Shown one piece after another: positions 52,333 through 62,786 of a stretch of 64,000 nt of DNA. The notes beneath the pieces are model-generated. The model was not told where the DNA came from and searched no databases. It worked only from the letters and a program-made list of their open reading frames with translations. The position numbers and the translations under genes are program-made. Within the stretch, counting starts at the first letter, position 1. Every line of letters begins with the position of its first letter. The stretch lies in NCBI RefSeq assembly GCF_000024605.1, contig NC_013385.1:124001-188000 (forward strand), in the 5' to 3' direction. This DNA is from Ammonifex degensii KC4. Lineage in GTDB: Bacteria; Bacillota; Desulfotomaculia; Desulfotomaculales; Ammonificaceae.

Positions 52333-53817
52333 TTGGCCAAGGCTTTGATGGTTCAGGGAACCACCTCGCACGCGGGAAAGAGTTGGCTGGTAACCGCTCT
52401 TTGCCGGCTTTTGCGGCAGGAAGGCTGGCGGGTTGCTCCCTTCAAGGCCCAGAACATGTCCCTTAACGCCTATGTCACCCCCGAGGGTGGAGAGATCGCC
52501 TACGCCCAAGCCCTGCAGGCAGAAGCGGCGGGGATCCCTCCCTCGGTGGACATGAACCCGGTCTTGCTCAAGCCCCAGCGGGACACCACAGCCGAGCTGA
52601 TACTTCAAGGGAAGGCGGTAGGTTTGCTTTCGGCGCGGGACTACCGGGGGGAGTGGCTGAATAGGGCTTGGGAGGCGGTAAAAGAAAGCTTCAGTCGTCT
52701 AGCTGACCGGCACGAGATCATCGTCATCGAAGGAGCAGGTAGTCCGGCGGAGGTAAACCTCAAGGACCGGGACATTGCCAACATGCGGGTGGCCGCTTTG
52801 GCTAGAGCCCCGGTCATCCTGGTGGCCGATATCGACCGGGGCGGCGTTTTCGCTCAGCTGGTGGGAACCCTGGAACTCCTTTCCCCGGAGGAGCGCGAGC
52901 GGGTAAAAGGGCTGGTCATCAACAAGTTTCGCGGGGAGCTTTCCATCTTAGAGCCGGGCCTGCGCTTCCTGGAGGAGCACACGGGCAAGCCAGTGCTGGG
53001 GGTGCTCCCTTACGTGGAACTGCCGGGCTTAGGGGCGGAGGATTCCCTTTCGCTCGGAGATGGGGGAGGGGAAGGGGAGATCGAGGTGGCGGTGGTCCAC
53101 CTTCCCCGGATAAGCAACTTTACGGATTTCGAGCCTCTTTCCCTGGAGCCGGATGTGTCCTTGCGCTTCGTCCGTTATCCGCGGCAGCTGGGTCATCCTG
53201 ACCTGATAATCCTGCCGGGAACCAAGAGTACTATAGACGCGCTTAAGTGGCTCCGGCAGACGGGCTGGGACCAGGCTCTTCTGCGGGCGGCAAGAGAAGG
53301 GACTTTTCTGCTAGGCATCTGCGGCGGCTACCAGCTTTTGGGAAAGGAACTTTGCGATCCCGGAGGATGGGAAGGAGAGAAAGGTTCTTATCCAGGCCTG
53401 GGGCTCTTGGAGGTGAGCACGGTCTTCGGCCCGGAAAAGGTTACCAGGTACCGGCGGGCTAAAGTCATAGCCCGTAGCTGGCTGGTGGCGGAGGGCACGG
53501 AGGTGGAGGGGTACGAGATTCACCGGGGGATCACCTTCCCGACGGGCAAGGTAACGCCCCTTTTCGCCGCTAGCGGGGAGGAGGAAGGGGCCTGGCGAGA
53601 AAATGTAGCCGGGACTTATCTACACGATCTTTTCGTATCCGACCAGTTCCGCCGGGCCTTTCTCGATGCCCTGCGCCAGCGGCGGGGACTTCCACCCCGC
53701 TCCTTCCCGGCCCTGGCCTACCGACAGCACCGGGAAAGGTGCTTAGACCGGTTGGCGGAACTTTTGCGGAAGCACCTCCGGCTGGAGCTTATTTACCAGT
53801 GGCTGGAAAGGCGGTGA
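52333..53817 (+). CDS. cobQ: Cobyric acid synthase
   Basis: The 494-residue protein has VQGTTSHAGKSWLVTALCR (P-loop), APFKAQNMSLNAYVT, EGAGSPAEVNLKDRDIANM, LVADIDRGGVFAQ, and the glutaminase part with ICGGYQLLGKE (Cys) and a C-terminal His. It amidates cobyrinic acid diamide at four side chains. TTG 52333 follows GGGGAGG; ATG 52348 is possible. It is four bases from apgM. Confidence 0.96.
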   Translation: MAKALMVQGTTSHAGKSWLVTALCRLLRQEGWRVAPFKAQNMSLNAYVTPEGGEIAYAQALQAEAAGIPPSVDMNPVLLKPQRDTTAELILQGKAVGLLSARDYRGEWLNRAWEAVKESFSRLADRHEIIVIEGAGSPAEVNLKDRDIANMRVAALARAPVILVADIDRGGVFAQLVGTLELLSPEERERVKGLVINKFRGELSILEPGLRFLEEHTGKPVLGVLPYVELPGLGAEDSLSLGDGGGEGEIEVAVVHLPRISNFTDFEPLSLEPDVSLRFVRYPRQLGHPDLIILPGTKSTIDALKWLRQTGWDQALLRAAREGTFLLGICGGYQLLGKELCDPGGWEGEKGSYPGLGLLEVSTVFGPEKVTRYRRAKVIARSWLVAEGTEVEGYEIHRGITFPTGKVTPLFAASGEEEGAWRENVAGTYLHDLFVSDQFRRAFLDALRQRRGLPPRSFPALAYRQHRERCLDRLAELLRKHLRLELIYQWLERR

Positions 53818-53821
53818 AGGC

Positions 53822-55030
53822 TTGAAGTACGCGGTTATCCTGGCGGACGGCATGGCCGATTACCCCTGCTCCTCTTTGGGGGGGCTTACCCCCTTGGCCT
53901 ACGCCCGCACTCCTAACCTGGACGCCCTGGCTCGCACGGGGCTGGTAGGAGAGGTGAGAACCGTACCTCCGGATTTCCCTCCCGGCAGTGACGTGGCCAA
54001 CCTGGCGGTGCTGGGCTACGATCCCCGGCGCTACTACACCGGGCGGGCTCCTTTAGAGGCGGCCAGCCAGGGGATAGAGCTTTCTCCTGCGGATCTTGCC
54101 CTGCGCTGCAACCTGGTCACCCTCTCCCCGGCGGAGGAATACGCTGACCGGGTCATGCTGGACTACAGTGCCGGGGAGATACCCACCGAGCGGGCTGGGG
54201 AACTCATAGCTTTTCTCCAGGAGAGGCTGGGGGATTCTCACATCCAGTTTTATCCGGGAGTGAGCTACCGGCACCTTATGGTCTGGCGGGAGGGGCCGGA
54301 CCCGGATAAGCTCAAACTCACCCCGCCCCACGATATAACGGGGCAGAGGATAGGGCCCTACCTCCCTCAGGGGGAGGGGGCGGAGCTTCTGCGGGAGCTG
54401 ATGGTCCGGGGAGCCGCACTTTTAGCCTCCCTTCCGAGAGATAACACGGCCAACGCTATCTGGTTCTGGGGAGCAGGGCGCCGGCCGCAGCTTCCCCTTT
54501 TCAGGGAGCGCTTCGGGCTTACAGGAGCGGTGGTGGCGGCCGTGGACCTCATCAAGGGGATAGGGAGGCTCTGCGGTATGCGTGTACCTTTGGTCCCCGG
54601 GGCTACGGGCAACACCCGCACCGACTACCGGGCCAAAGCGCAGGCGGCGTTAAAAGAACTCCACGAGGGGGCGGACTTCGTCTTCGTCCACATTGAAGCC
54701 CCGGACGAGGCCGGGCACCAGGGAGACCTGGAAGAGAAGATCCGGGCCATCGAGTCCATAGACCGGCTGGTGGTGGGGGAGATATTAAAAGGCCTCCGGG
54801 AAAGTTTTCCCTCCTGGCGCCTACTAATCCTACCTGATCATCCCACCCCGGTGGTCTGCCGCACCCATACTTCCGACCCGGTGCCTTTCCTGGCCGCGGG
54901 CGACCCTCCTTTGCCCGGCTCGGGCGAGGGGCGTCCCTTCACCGAAGAGGCGGCGGCCAGCTCCTCTTTCAAGCTGGAAGAGGGGCATCGCCTGCTTCCC
55001 TGGTTATTGGGAAAGGAGGCGGGGAATTGA
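53822..55030 (+). CDS. apgM: Archaeal-type 2,3-bisphosphoglycerate-independent phosphoglycerate mutase
   Basis: The 402-residue protein has the alkaline-phosphatase-superfamily metal motifs AVILADGMADY, PPGSDVANLAVLGYDP (Ser nucleophile) and HIEAPDEAGHQGD...LPDHPTP. This is the ApgM family, more usual in archaea. It interconverts 2- and 3-phosphoglycerate. Its place between cobQ and cbiA, with tight overlaps, is striking: it may serve glycolysis, or instead a phosphatase step in cobalamin synthesis (speculative). TTG 53822 follows GGAAAGGCGG. Confidence 0.92.
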   Translation: MKYAVILADGMADYPCSSLGGLTPLAYARTPNLDALARTGLVGEVRTVPPDFPPGSDVANLAVLGYDPRRYYTGRAPLEAASQGIELSPADLALRCNLVTLSPAEEYADRVMLDYSAGEIPTERAGELIAFLQERLGDSHIQFYPGVSYRHLMVWREGPDPDKLKLTPPHDITGQRIGPYLPQGEGAELLRELMVRGAALLASLPRDNTANAIWFWGAGRRPQLPLFRERFGLTGAVVAAVDLIKGIGRLCGMRVPLVPGATGNTRTDYRAKAQAALKELHEGADFVFVHIEAPDEAGHQGDLEEKIRAIESIDRLVVGEILKGLRESFPSWRLLILPDHPTPVVCRTHTSDPVPFLAAGDPPLPGSGEGRPFTEEAAASSSFKLEEGHRLLPWLLGKEAGN

Positions 55031-56403
55031 AGCGGCTGGTAGTGGCAGGAGCGGAAAGCGGCAGCGGCAAGACTACGGTGACCCTGGGGCTGATGGCAGC
55101 CTTCAGGCGGCGGGGCCTTAAAGTGCAGGGCTTCAAAGTAGGCCCTGATTATATCGACCCGGGCTTTCACACGGCCGTAACAGGGAGGGTGGCCCGCAAC
55201 CTTGACCCCTGGCTCATGCCGGAAGAGGTCTTGTGCGAACTCTTTCTGCGCGGGAGCCGGGGGGCGGATTTGGCGATCGTCGAAGGGGTGATGGGGCTTT
55301 ACGACGGCAGGGGTAGCTTAACAGAGGGGAGTACGGCCGAACTTAGCAAGATCTTGCGTGCCCCGGTGGTGCTGGTGGTGGCGGCCCGGGGGATGAGCAC
55401 TTCGGCGGCCGCCGTGGTCCTGGGCTTTAAGGCTTTCGACCCGGAAGTGAGGCTGGAAGGAGTGATCTTCACCGGAGTGGGGAGCGAAAAACATGCTCGC
55501 CTTTTGCGGGAAGTGGTGGAGTCCCGGGTGGGGGTGAAGGTTTTTGGCTGCCTTCCCCGCTTGCCGGAACTTGAACTTCCCTCCCGCCACCTGGGACTGG
55601 TGCCGGCGGCGGAAAGGTCGGATCTGAAAGAATATGCCGCCCGGTTGGCCGACGTAGTCGAGGCCAACTTAGATTTGGACGGGTGTCTAACCCTGGCCTC
55701 TACCGCTCCTCCCCTCCTTCCTCCGGCCACTTCCCTTTTTCCTCCTTCTCCCCGGGCCCCGCAGGCCAGGATAGCGGTGGCTTACGACCAGGCCTTTTCC
55801 TTCTACTATCCGGAGAACCTGGAGTTACTGGAAGCCTTCGGAGCGGAAATCGCCCCTTTCAGCCCCTGCGAGGCTTCTACCCTGCCGGAGGGGAGCTCGG
55901 CTTTGTACCTGGGCGGTGGCTTCCCGGAAGTATTTGCCCACAAGCTCAGTGCCAACCTGCCTATTAAAAAAGCGATAAGGGCAGCGGTGGAAAAGGGCAT
56001 GCCGGTTTACGCCGAGTGCGGAGGGTTAATTTATCTGTGCTCCTCCCTGGCCTGGAAAGGGGAGGAGTTTCAGCTGGTAGGGGCGCTTCCTTTTAAAGTG
56101 ACGATGGGGGAGAGGCTCAAGCGGCTAGGTTACGTCGTGGCGGAGGTGCTTACTCCTTCTCCCTTTTTCCGGGCGGGGGAGAAGGTGCGAGGGCACGTTT
56201 TTCATTATTCCCGTCTGGAAGGGGAGAGTGGCCTTCCCCCTGCCTTCCGCCTACGCCGGAGCGGCGGGGAGGTGGAGGCGGAAGGGGTGGTCTACCGCCG
56301 CACCTTGGCCTCTTACCTTCACCTGCACTTCGCCTCTTTTCCTGCTTTAGCCGAACGCTTAGTGGAAGCCGCGGCGCTTTACCGGCGGGAAGGAATTTTG
56401 TAA
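55027..56403 (+). CDS. cbiA: Cobyrinic acid a,c-diamide synthase
   Basis: The 458-residue protein has AESGSGKTTVTLGLMAAF (P-loop), VGPDYIDPGFHTAVTGR, EGVMGLYDGRG and a glutaminase domain with YAECGGLIYLC (Cys) and HYSRLE. It amidates the a and c side chains of cobyrinic acid. It overlaps apgM by four bases (TTGA). No cobalamin riboswitch is evident upstream of the cobQ group. Confidence 0.96.
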   Translation: MKRLVVAGAESGSGKTTVTLGLMAAFRRRGLKVQGFKVGPDYIDPGFHTAVTGRVARNLDPWLMPEEVLCELFLRGSRGADLAIVEGVMGLYDGRGSLTEGSTAELSKILRAPVVLVVAARGMSTSAAAVVLGFKAFDPEVRLEGVIFTGVGSEKHARLLREVVESRVGVKVFGCLPRLPELELPSRHLGLVPAAERSDLKEYAARLADVVEANLDLDGCLTLASTAPPLLPPATSLFPPSPRAPQARIAVAYDQAFSFYYPENLELLEAFGAEIAPFSPCEASTLPEGSSALYLGGGFPEVFAHKLSANLPIKKAIRAAVEKGMPVYAECGGLIYLCSSLAWKGEEFQLVGALPFKVTMGERLKRLGYVVAEVLTPSPFFRAGEKVRGHVFHYSRLEGESGLPPAFRLRRSGGEVEAEGVVYRRTLASYLHLHFASFPALAERLVEAAALYRREGIL

Positions 56404-56448
56404 AGCTTGGCCGAACGATCTTAAAAGCGGGAAGGACTGAGGAAGGGC

Positions 56449-56943
56449 ATGGAGGCGGCGGAAGCTCTGGCCCTCTTGCGGGCCCAGTACCATGATTTCT
56501 TAAACCATCTGCAGGTCATCCTGGGATTTCTGGATCTCGGCCGCGAGGACCGCGCGCGGGAGCAGATAGGCCGGGCGGTGAAAGACATTGTTTCCCGGGG
56601 GCAGGTGGCCAAGTGCGGCCTGCCGGAAGTAGCCTGGCTTCTGCTTCTTTTTCAGGCAGAGGCACTCAAAGTAGGAATAAAAGTCTTTTTCGAGATAGAA
56701 AAGGCTTCTACTTTCCCTGTAGCTCCTTCCGGCCTGGCGCTTATTTCTTCCTGCCACCGGCTCATCCTGAAGGCGGGCAAAGATATGGAGCTTCTGGTGG
56801 TGGGTCGTCCCTGGCCGGAGGGTTACCTCTTGCGCTACGTGGGAAAGCTTAATTGGGAAGAGGTGGCAAGTAAGCTCAATTCGCCCCAGGTCACCTTCGG
56901 TCCCGAAGACCTGAGCATAAGGCTTTTGACGGGAGAGTTTTAA
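56449..56943 (+). CDS. spo0B: Spo0B-like sporulation phosphotransferase
   Basis: The 164-residue protein starts with a helix pair containing YHDFLNHLQVILGFLDLG, where the His in the HDFLNHLQ motif is the likely phospho-acceptor. The helical hairpin is that of Spo0B. The rest is a degenerate kinase-like fold without clear ATP motifs. It precedes obg directly, the position of spo0B in bacilli. It would take phosphate from Spo0F to Spo0A in the sporulation relay. The assignment rests on the His motif and synteny. Confidence 0.78.
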   Translation: MEAAEALALLRAQYHDFLNHLQVILGFLDLGREDRAREQIGRAVKDIVSRGQVAKCGLPEVAWLLLLFQAEALKVGIKVFFEIEKASTFPVAPSGLALISSCHRLILKAGKDMELLVVGRPWPEGYLLRYVGKLNWEEVASKLNSPQVTFGPEDLSIRLLTGEF

Positions 56944-58200
<1,257 letters not shown>

Positions 58201-58204
58201 GCTT

Positions 58205-59326
58205 ATGCGACGGGAGGAGTTTAAGCACTGTCGCCGCCTGGTGGTCAAGGTAGGGACGAGTTCTATTACTTTGCCTTCCGGGGAGCTCAATTTGGAGCAA
58301 ATAGCCAAGCTGGTGGACGAACTGGCGGCTGTTCACCGGGAGGGGAAAGAAGTTCTGCTTGTCTCCTCGGGAGCCATCGGAGCGGGCATGGGGAGGCTGG
58401 GGCTTAGGAGCCGGCCCCGCACCATACCGGAAAAGCAGGCCTGCGCCGCAGTGGGGCAAGGGCTGCTCATGCAGATCTACGAGCGCTTCTTCTCTTCCCA
58501 CGGCATCACCGTGGGGCAAGTGTTGCTCACGCGGGACGACTTTGCCCACCGCCGCCGTTTCCTGAACGCCCGCAACACGCTCCTTACCCTGCTGGAGTAC
58601 CGGGTGGTTCCCATCATCAACGAAAACGACACGGTGGCGGTGGAGGAGATTCGCCTGGGGGACAACGACACCCTTTCTGCCCTGGTGGCCAGCCTGATAA
58701 ACGCCGAGCTCCTACTCATCCTCTCTGATGTGGATGGGCTTTACACCGGAGATCCCCGCCGCGACCCGCAGGCCCGGCTGATTTCCGAGGTTAAAGAACT
58801 CACGCCGGAGATATGGGCTTTGGCCGGCGGACCCGGTTCGCAGGTGGGTAGCGGGGGAATGCTTACCAAACTGGAAGCGGCCCGCATTGCCGGCCGCTCC
58901 GGCTGCACCCTAGTGATCGCCCGGGCTTCCCTGCCGGGGGTGATAAGGCGCGTCCTGGCCGGAGAGGAGATCGGGACCGTCTTCTTCCCTCGCGAGAAGC
59001 TGCGCGAGAAGAGGCGCTGGCTGCTCTTCGGCGCCCAGGTAAAGGGAAAAATCTACGTGGATGCGGGAGCGGCCAAGGCTTTGCGGGAAGGAGGGAAGAG
59101 CCTTCTCCCCTCCGGCATCGTAGGAGTAGAGGGAAACTTCGAGGCGGGGCACGCCGTTAGCATAGTGGACCCCGAAGGGAAGGAGATCGCGCGGGGCCTG
59201 GTGAACTACTCAGCAGCGGAAGTAGAGCAGATCAAAGGGTGCAAGACTTGCGAGATCGAGGCCGTGCTCGGTTCCCGCCTTTATGATGAAGTGGTGCACC
59301 GGGACAACCTGGTATTGCAGGAGTAA
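58205..59326 (+). CDS. proB: Glutamate 5-kinase
   Basis: The 373-residue protein has VVKVGTSSITLPSGELN, SSGAIGAGMGRLG, NENDTVAVEEI, GDNDTLSALVA and a C-terminal PUA domain (IYVDAGAAKALREGGKSLLPSGI). It starts proline synthesis. The order obg-proB-HIT-proA is compact; proA follows 508 bases later. Confidence 0.97.
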   Translation: MRREEFKHCRRLVVKVGTSSITLPSGELNLEQIAKLVDELAAVHREGKEVLLVSSGAIGAGMGRLGLRSRPRTIPEKQACAAVGQGLLMQIYERFFSSHGITVGQVLLTRDDFAHRRRFLNARNTLLTLLEYRVVPIINENDTVAVEEIRLGDNDTLSALVASLINAELLLILSDVDGLYTGDPRRDPQARLISEVKELTPEIWALAGGPGSQVGSGGMLTKLEAARIAGRSGCTLVIARASLPGVIRRVLAGEEIGTVFFPREKLREKRRWLLFGAQVKGKIYVDAGAAKALREGGKSLLPSGIVGVEGNFEAGHAVSIVDPEGKEIARGLVNYSAAEVEQIKGCKTCEIEAVLGSRLYDEVVHRDNLVLQE

Positions 59327-59343
59327 GGAGGTTTCAAACGGCA

Positions 59344-59838
59344 ATGGAAAGGTTGTGGGCTCCTTGGCGGGCGGTTTACGTCAGCAAGAGCGCTGGTCAG
59401 CCGGAGTGCATTTTCTGTGCTAAGCTACAGGACAACCGCGACGAGGAGAATCTCTTATTGCTGCGGCGCGAGCACGCTTTCGTCCTAATGAACCTCTACC
59501 CTTACAACAATGGGCACCTGCTGGTAGCCCCCAACCGCCACGTGGGTGACGTCACGGAGCTTACGCCGGAGGAGTGGCTGGAAATTTTCACCTTAACCAA
59601 GGACATGGTGGAGATCCTGCGCCGGGTGATGCGCCCTGATGGTTTCAACATCGGCATAAACCTGGGTAAAGTGGCGGGCGCAGGGATACCCGAGCACTTC
59701 CACGTCCACATCGTACCTCGCTGGGAAGGAGATACCAGCTTCATGACCGTCTTCGGTGAAGTGCGGGTAATCCCGGAAGCCCTAAGCGATACCTACGCTA
59801 AGCTTAAAAAAGCTTTAGAGGAGGTAGGGTTGGCATGA
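59344..59838 (+). CDS. HIT-family protein (Ap4A phosphorylase-like)
   Basis: The 164-residue protein begins RLWAPWRAVYV and has CIFCAKL, NLYPYNNGHLLVAPNRHV and the triad HFHVHIVPRW near residue 120. Members of this subgroup are diadenosine tetraphosphate hydrolases or phosphorylases. It lies between proB and proA with a four-base overlap to proA; a link to proline synthesis is not known. Confidence 0.92.
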   Translation: MERLWAPWRAVYVSKSAGQPECIFCAKLQDNRDEENLLLLRREHAFVLMNLYPYNNGHLLVAPNRHVGDVTELTPEEWLEIFTLTKDMVEILRRVMRPDGFNIGINLGKVAGAGIPEHFHVHIVPRWEGDTSFMTVFGEVRVIPEALSDTYAKLKKALEEVGLA

Positions 59839-61094
59839 ACCCGATTGAGGAAGCGGTGGTGACTAAAGCGCGGAGGGCTAAAGAGGCGGCCAGGCGGCTA
59901 GCTTACCTTCCCACTACGGTCAAGGATAAGGCCCTTCTGGCCATGGCCGACGCCCTAGAACGGGAAAAGGAGTTCATCTTAGAAGCCAACGCCCGTGACA
60001 TGGAGGCGGCTCGGGCGAAGGGGCTGTCCAAAGCTTTGCTTGACCGCCTCATGCTCAACGAGAAGCGCATCCAGGAGATGGCCCAGGGCCTGCGGGACGT
60101 GGTAAAGCTTCCCGACCCGGTGGGGGAGATCGTGGCCATGTGGAAGCGGCCTAACGGGCTGATGATAGGGCAGATGCGCGTGCCCTTAGGGGTTGTGGGG
60201 ATGATCTACGAGGCCCGTCCCAACGTCACCGTGGATGCCGCCGGCCTCTGCCTTAAAGCGGGGAACGCGGTAGTTTTGCGGGGAGGGTCGGAGGCCCTTA
60301 ACTCCAATGCGGCCATAGTCAAGGTCATAGCCCGGGCGGCGGTGGAGAGCGGGATTCCGGAAGGAGCTATAGAGTTCATCGATCGTCCGGAACGCGAGGC
60401 GGCCCAGGTACTGATGCGTCTCAACGAGTATATAGACGTCCTCATCCCCCGCGGAGGAGCAGGGCTCATCCAAACTGTGGTCCGCACGGCCACCGTCCCC
60501 GTCATCGAAACGGGGGTGGGGAACTGCCACGTGTACGTGGACGCGGCGGCTGATCTAGCCAAGGCGGAGGCCATCGTCATCAACGCCAAGTGCCAGCGCC
60601 CCGGCGTATGCAACGCCATGGAGACCTTGCTTGTCCACCAGGAGGTAGCGCCGCGCTTCCTGCCTGCCGTAGGAGAGAAGCTGAAGGAACGCGGGGTGGA
60701 GATAAGGGGCTGTCCCATCACCCTGCAGTACCTGCCCTGGGCCCGACCGGCCACCGAGGAGGACTGGGCCACCGAATTTCTTGACCTCATCCTCGCCGTC
60801 AAGGTGGTGCAGAGCTTAGACGAGGCTCTGGATCACATCTACCGCTACGGTACCAAGCACTCGGAAGCCATCGTGACCGAAGACTATTCCACTGCCCGGC
60901 GCTTCCTAAAAGAGGTGGATGCGGCGGCCGTTTACGTCAACGCCTCCACCCGCTTCACCGACGGGGGGCAATTTGGCTTCGGAGCAGAAATCGGTATCTC
61001 TACCCAGAAGCTCCACGCCCGGGGTCCCATGGGGCTGAAAGAGCTCACCACTATAAAGTACATAATCTTGGGCGAGGGGCAGGTGCGTGAGTGA
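59835..61094 (+). CDS. proA: Gamma-glutamyl phosphate reductase
   Basis: The 419-residue protein has the aldehyde-dehydrogenase-type fold with LGVVGMIYEARPNVTVDAAGLCLKAGNAVVLRGGSEA, NAKCQRPGVCNAMETLLVH (catalytic Cys) and VYVNASTRFTDGGQFGFGAEIGIS. It makes glutamate semialdehyde for proline. The start is ATG 59835, overlapping the HIT gene stop. Confidence 0.97.
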   Translation: MNPIEEAVVTKARRAKEAARRLAYLPTTVKDKALLAMADALEREKEFILEANARDMEAARAKGLSKALLDRLMLNEKRIQEMAQGLRDVVKLPDPVGEIVAMWKRPNGLMIGQMRVPLGVVGMIYEARPNVTVDAAGLCLKAGNAVVLRGGSEALNSNAAIVKVIARAAVESGIPEGAIEFIDRPEREAAQVLMRLNEYIDVLIPRGGAGLIQTVVRTATVPVIETGVGNCHVYVDAAADLAKAEAIVINAKCQRPGVCNAMETLLVHQEVAPRFLPAVGEKLKERGVEIRGCPITLQYLPWARPATEEDWATEFLDLILAVKVVQSLDEALDHIYRYGTKHSEAIVTEDYSTARRFLKEVDAAAVYVNASTRFTDGGQFGFGAEIGISTQKLHARGPMGLKELTTIKYIILGEGQVRE

Positions 61095-61099
61095 CCTTT

Positions 61100-61136
61100 T
61101 CCCTCCCGCGCTCATAAACTGGGTCTGCGGGAGGGA
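61100..61136 (+). promoter_or_regulatory. Hairpin that covers the ribosome-binding site of the amidase gene
   Basis: TCCCTCCCGC (61100-61109) pairs with GCGGGAGGGA (61127-61136), loop 17. The right arm contains the GGGAGGGAGG ribosome-binding site, 4-7 bases before the start, and no T run follows. It can therefore hide the binding site, or be an imperfect terminator for proA. This is a structural inference. Confidence 0.5.
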
Positions 61137-61142
61137 GGAAAA

Positions 61143-61699
61143 ATGCGCATAGTGATCGATCCAGGGCACGGAGGAAGCGATCCGGGAGCAGTTTGCGGGA
61201 ATCTGCGGGAGGCGGATCTTACCCTTAGGTTGACCAGGCTTATAGCGGAAAGGGTGGCTCCGCCGGCGACTGTCATCCTGACGCGCGGGGAAAACCGGGA
61301 CGTTTCGCTTAATGAGAGAGTGCGGATAGCCAACCGCCACAACGCTGATCTTTTCCTTTCCCTGCACTTCAACGCAGGCGGAGGGAGGGGCTTTGAAAGT
61401 TACGTCCATCCCTCAGCTTTTCCCCTCACCCGCTACTACCGGCAGATCCTGCACGCGGCGGCCACCGGTTTTCTCCTCCCGCAAGGGACTCGAGACAGGG
61501 GAGGGAAGGAAGCTGACTTTTACGGCTCCGCTACACCCGCATGCCCGCCGTACTTTTAGAGTGCCTTTTCCTGGATCATCCGGAAGATGCCCGGCTTCTG
61601 TCCAGGGTGGGTTTTTTGGAGGCGCTGGCTACGGCCATAGCCCAGGGAATAAATGTGCTCAGGCAAGAGAGGGAGCTTTTACGCAAATTCCTTGGCTGA
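61143..61699 (+). pseudogene. N-acetylmuramoyl-L-alanine amidase (AmiC/CwlD type), frameshifted
   Basis: The first frame has IVIDPGHGGSDPGA (zinc His), LNERVRIANRHNADLFLSLHFNA and GGKEADFYG, then stops at 61559 after 138 residues. The remaining part, MPAVLLECLFLDHPEDARLL...AIAQGINVL, continues in another frame to a stop at 61697-61699. A single base missing near 61523-61526 (TACG.GCTCCG) accounts for the shift; with it the join would read DFYVLRYTRMPAVLLE. The catalytic Glu (VLLE) is in the second frame, so the product as read is inactive. No signal peptide is seen, so export is unclear. Confidence 0.88.
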
Positions 61700-61772
61700 A
61701 AGGGGAAATTTAGTCATTGATCGGAGGACGGAAAAGGTTTATAATGGAGCCAAGCAGGATGGAGACCCCGGC

Positions 61773-62345
61773 ATGCGCCTGGGTTTGTTGGGTGGGACTT
61801 TCGATCCCATTCACTTCGGCCACCTGGCAGTAGCCGAAGCGGTGCGGTATGAGATGGGCCTGGATAAGGTATATTTCATACCGAGCGGGCAACCTCCGCA
61901 CAAAAAGAGGAAGGTTGCGCCCGCCGAGCATCGCCTGGCGATGGTCAGGCTGGCCGTGGCCTCCAACCCGTACTTTGAGGTTTCGACCGTGGAGATCGAG
62001 CGTCCAGGTCCCTCCTATACCGTAGACACGGTAAAGGAGTTCCGCCGGCTCTTCCCGCAGGCAGAAATCTTCTTCATCCTGGGGATGGATGCGCTGGCCG
62101 AGTTTCTGACCTGGCACCGCGTAGAGGAGCTCTTGACGCTCTGTCACTTCGTGGTGGCTACGCGCCCGGGCTATCCCTCGGCAGTGAAAGGCGGACGAGG
62201 ACGTAGGGTTACGGTGCTTCCGGTTCCAGGAGTAGCGGTTTCTTCCACGGAGATCCGGGAACGGGTCCGCGCAGGAAAGCCGATCAAGTATCTTCTGCCG
62301 GAAGCCGTAGAGGAGTACATCTACGCCCACGGTTTGTACCAGTAA
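61773..62345 (+). CDS. nadD: Nicotinate-nucleotide adenylyltransferase
   Basis: From ATG 61773 the 190-residue protein has LGLLGGTFDPIHFGHLAVAEA (nucleotide-binding HxGH), PSGQPPHK, FILGMDALAEFLTWHR and VSSTEIRERVRAGKPIKYLLP. It adenylates nicotinate mononucleotide to deamido-NAD. The longer frame upstream lacks homology. In many Firmicutes yqeK follows; here an RRM gene is next and yqeK is absent. Confidence 0.96.
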   Translation: MRLGLLGGTFDPIHFGHLAVAEAVRYEMGLDKVYFIPSGQPPHKKRKVAPAEHRLAMVRLAVASNPYFEVSTVEIERPGPSYTVDTVKEFRRLFPQAEIFFILGMDALAEFLTWHRVEELLTLCHFVVATRPGYPSAVKGGRGRRVTVLPVPGVAVSSTEIRERVRAGKPIKYLLPEAVEEYIYAHGLYQ

Positions 62346-62405
62346 AAGGCGCGGCGGAGGCAATCATCCTGCGAGAACCATATCGAGTCAAGAGAGGTGA
62401 GGCAA

Positions 62406-62669
62406 GTGGCGCGGACCCTGTATGTGGGCAACCTGCCGTGGTCGACGCAGGCGGAAGAGCTGGCGGAGATCTTCTCGGCCTACGGCGAGGTACTGTCCAG
62501 CCGGATCATCGTTGACCGGCAAACAGGTCGTTCGCGGGGCTTCGGCTTCGTCGAGGTGCGCGACGAAGACGCGGAGGCCATGATTCGGGCTCTCAATGGG
62601 GCCGAATATGGCGGGCGCGTGCTCGTAGTCAACGAAGCCCGTGAGCGGCAGAGCCGTCCTCGGCGCTAA
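62406..62669 (+). CDS. RRM-domain RNA-binding protein
   Basis: From GTG 62406 (after GAGG) the 87-residue protein is a single RRM: RTLYVGNLPWSTQAEELAEIFSAYGEV (RNP2) and GRSRGFGFVEVRDEDAEAMIRALNG (RNP1), ending in a basic tail RERQSRPRR. Such small RRM proteins are scattered in bacteria and are sometimes cold-induced. It lies between nadD and rsfS. Confidence 0.93.
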   Translation: MARTLYVGNLPWSTQAEELAEIFSAYGEVLSSRIIVDRQTGRSRGFGFVEVRDEDAEAMIRALNGAEYGGRVLVVNEARERQSRPRR

Positions 62670-62786
62670 CCGGAGGACGACAAACTAGGATTTAAGGGGC
62701 CAGGGGACGCTCAGAGAAAGAGCCGTCTTATGGCCCCTTATCCTCATATAGTAAAATTTTTAAAGCGAGGAGCGCGAGAGATTAAA

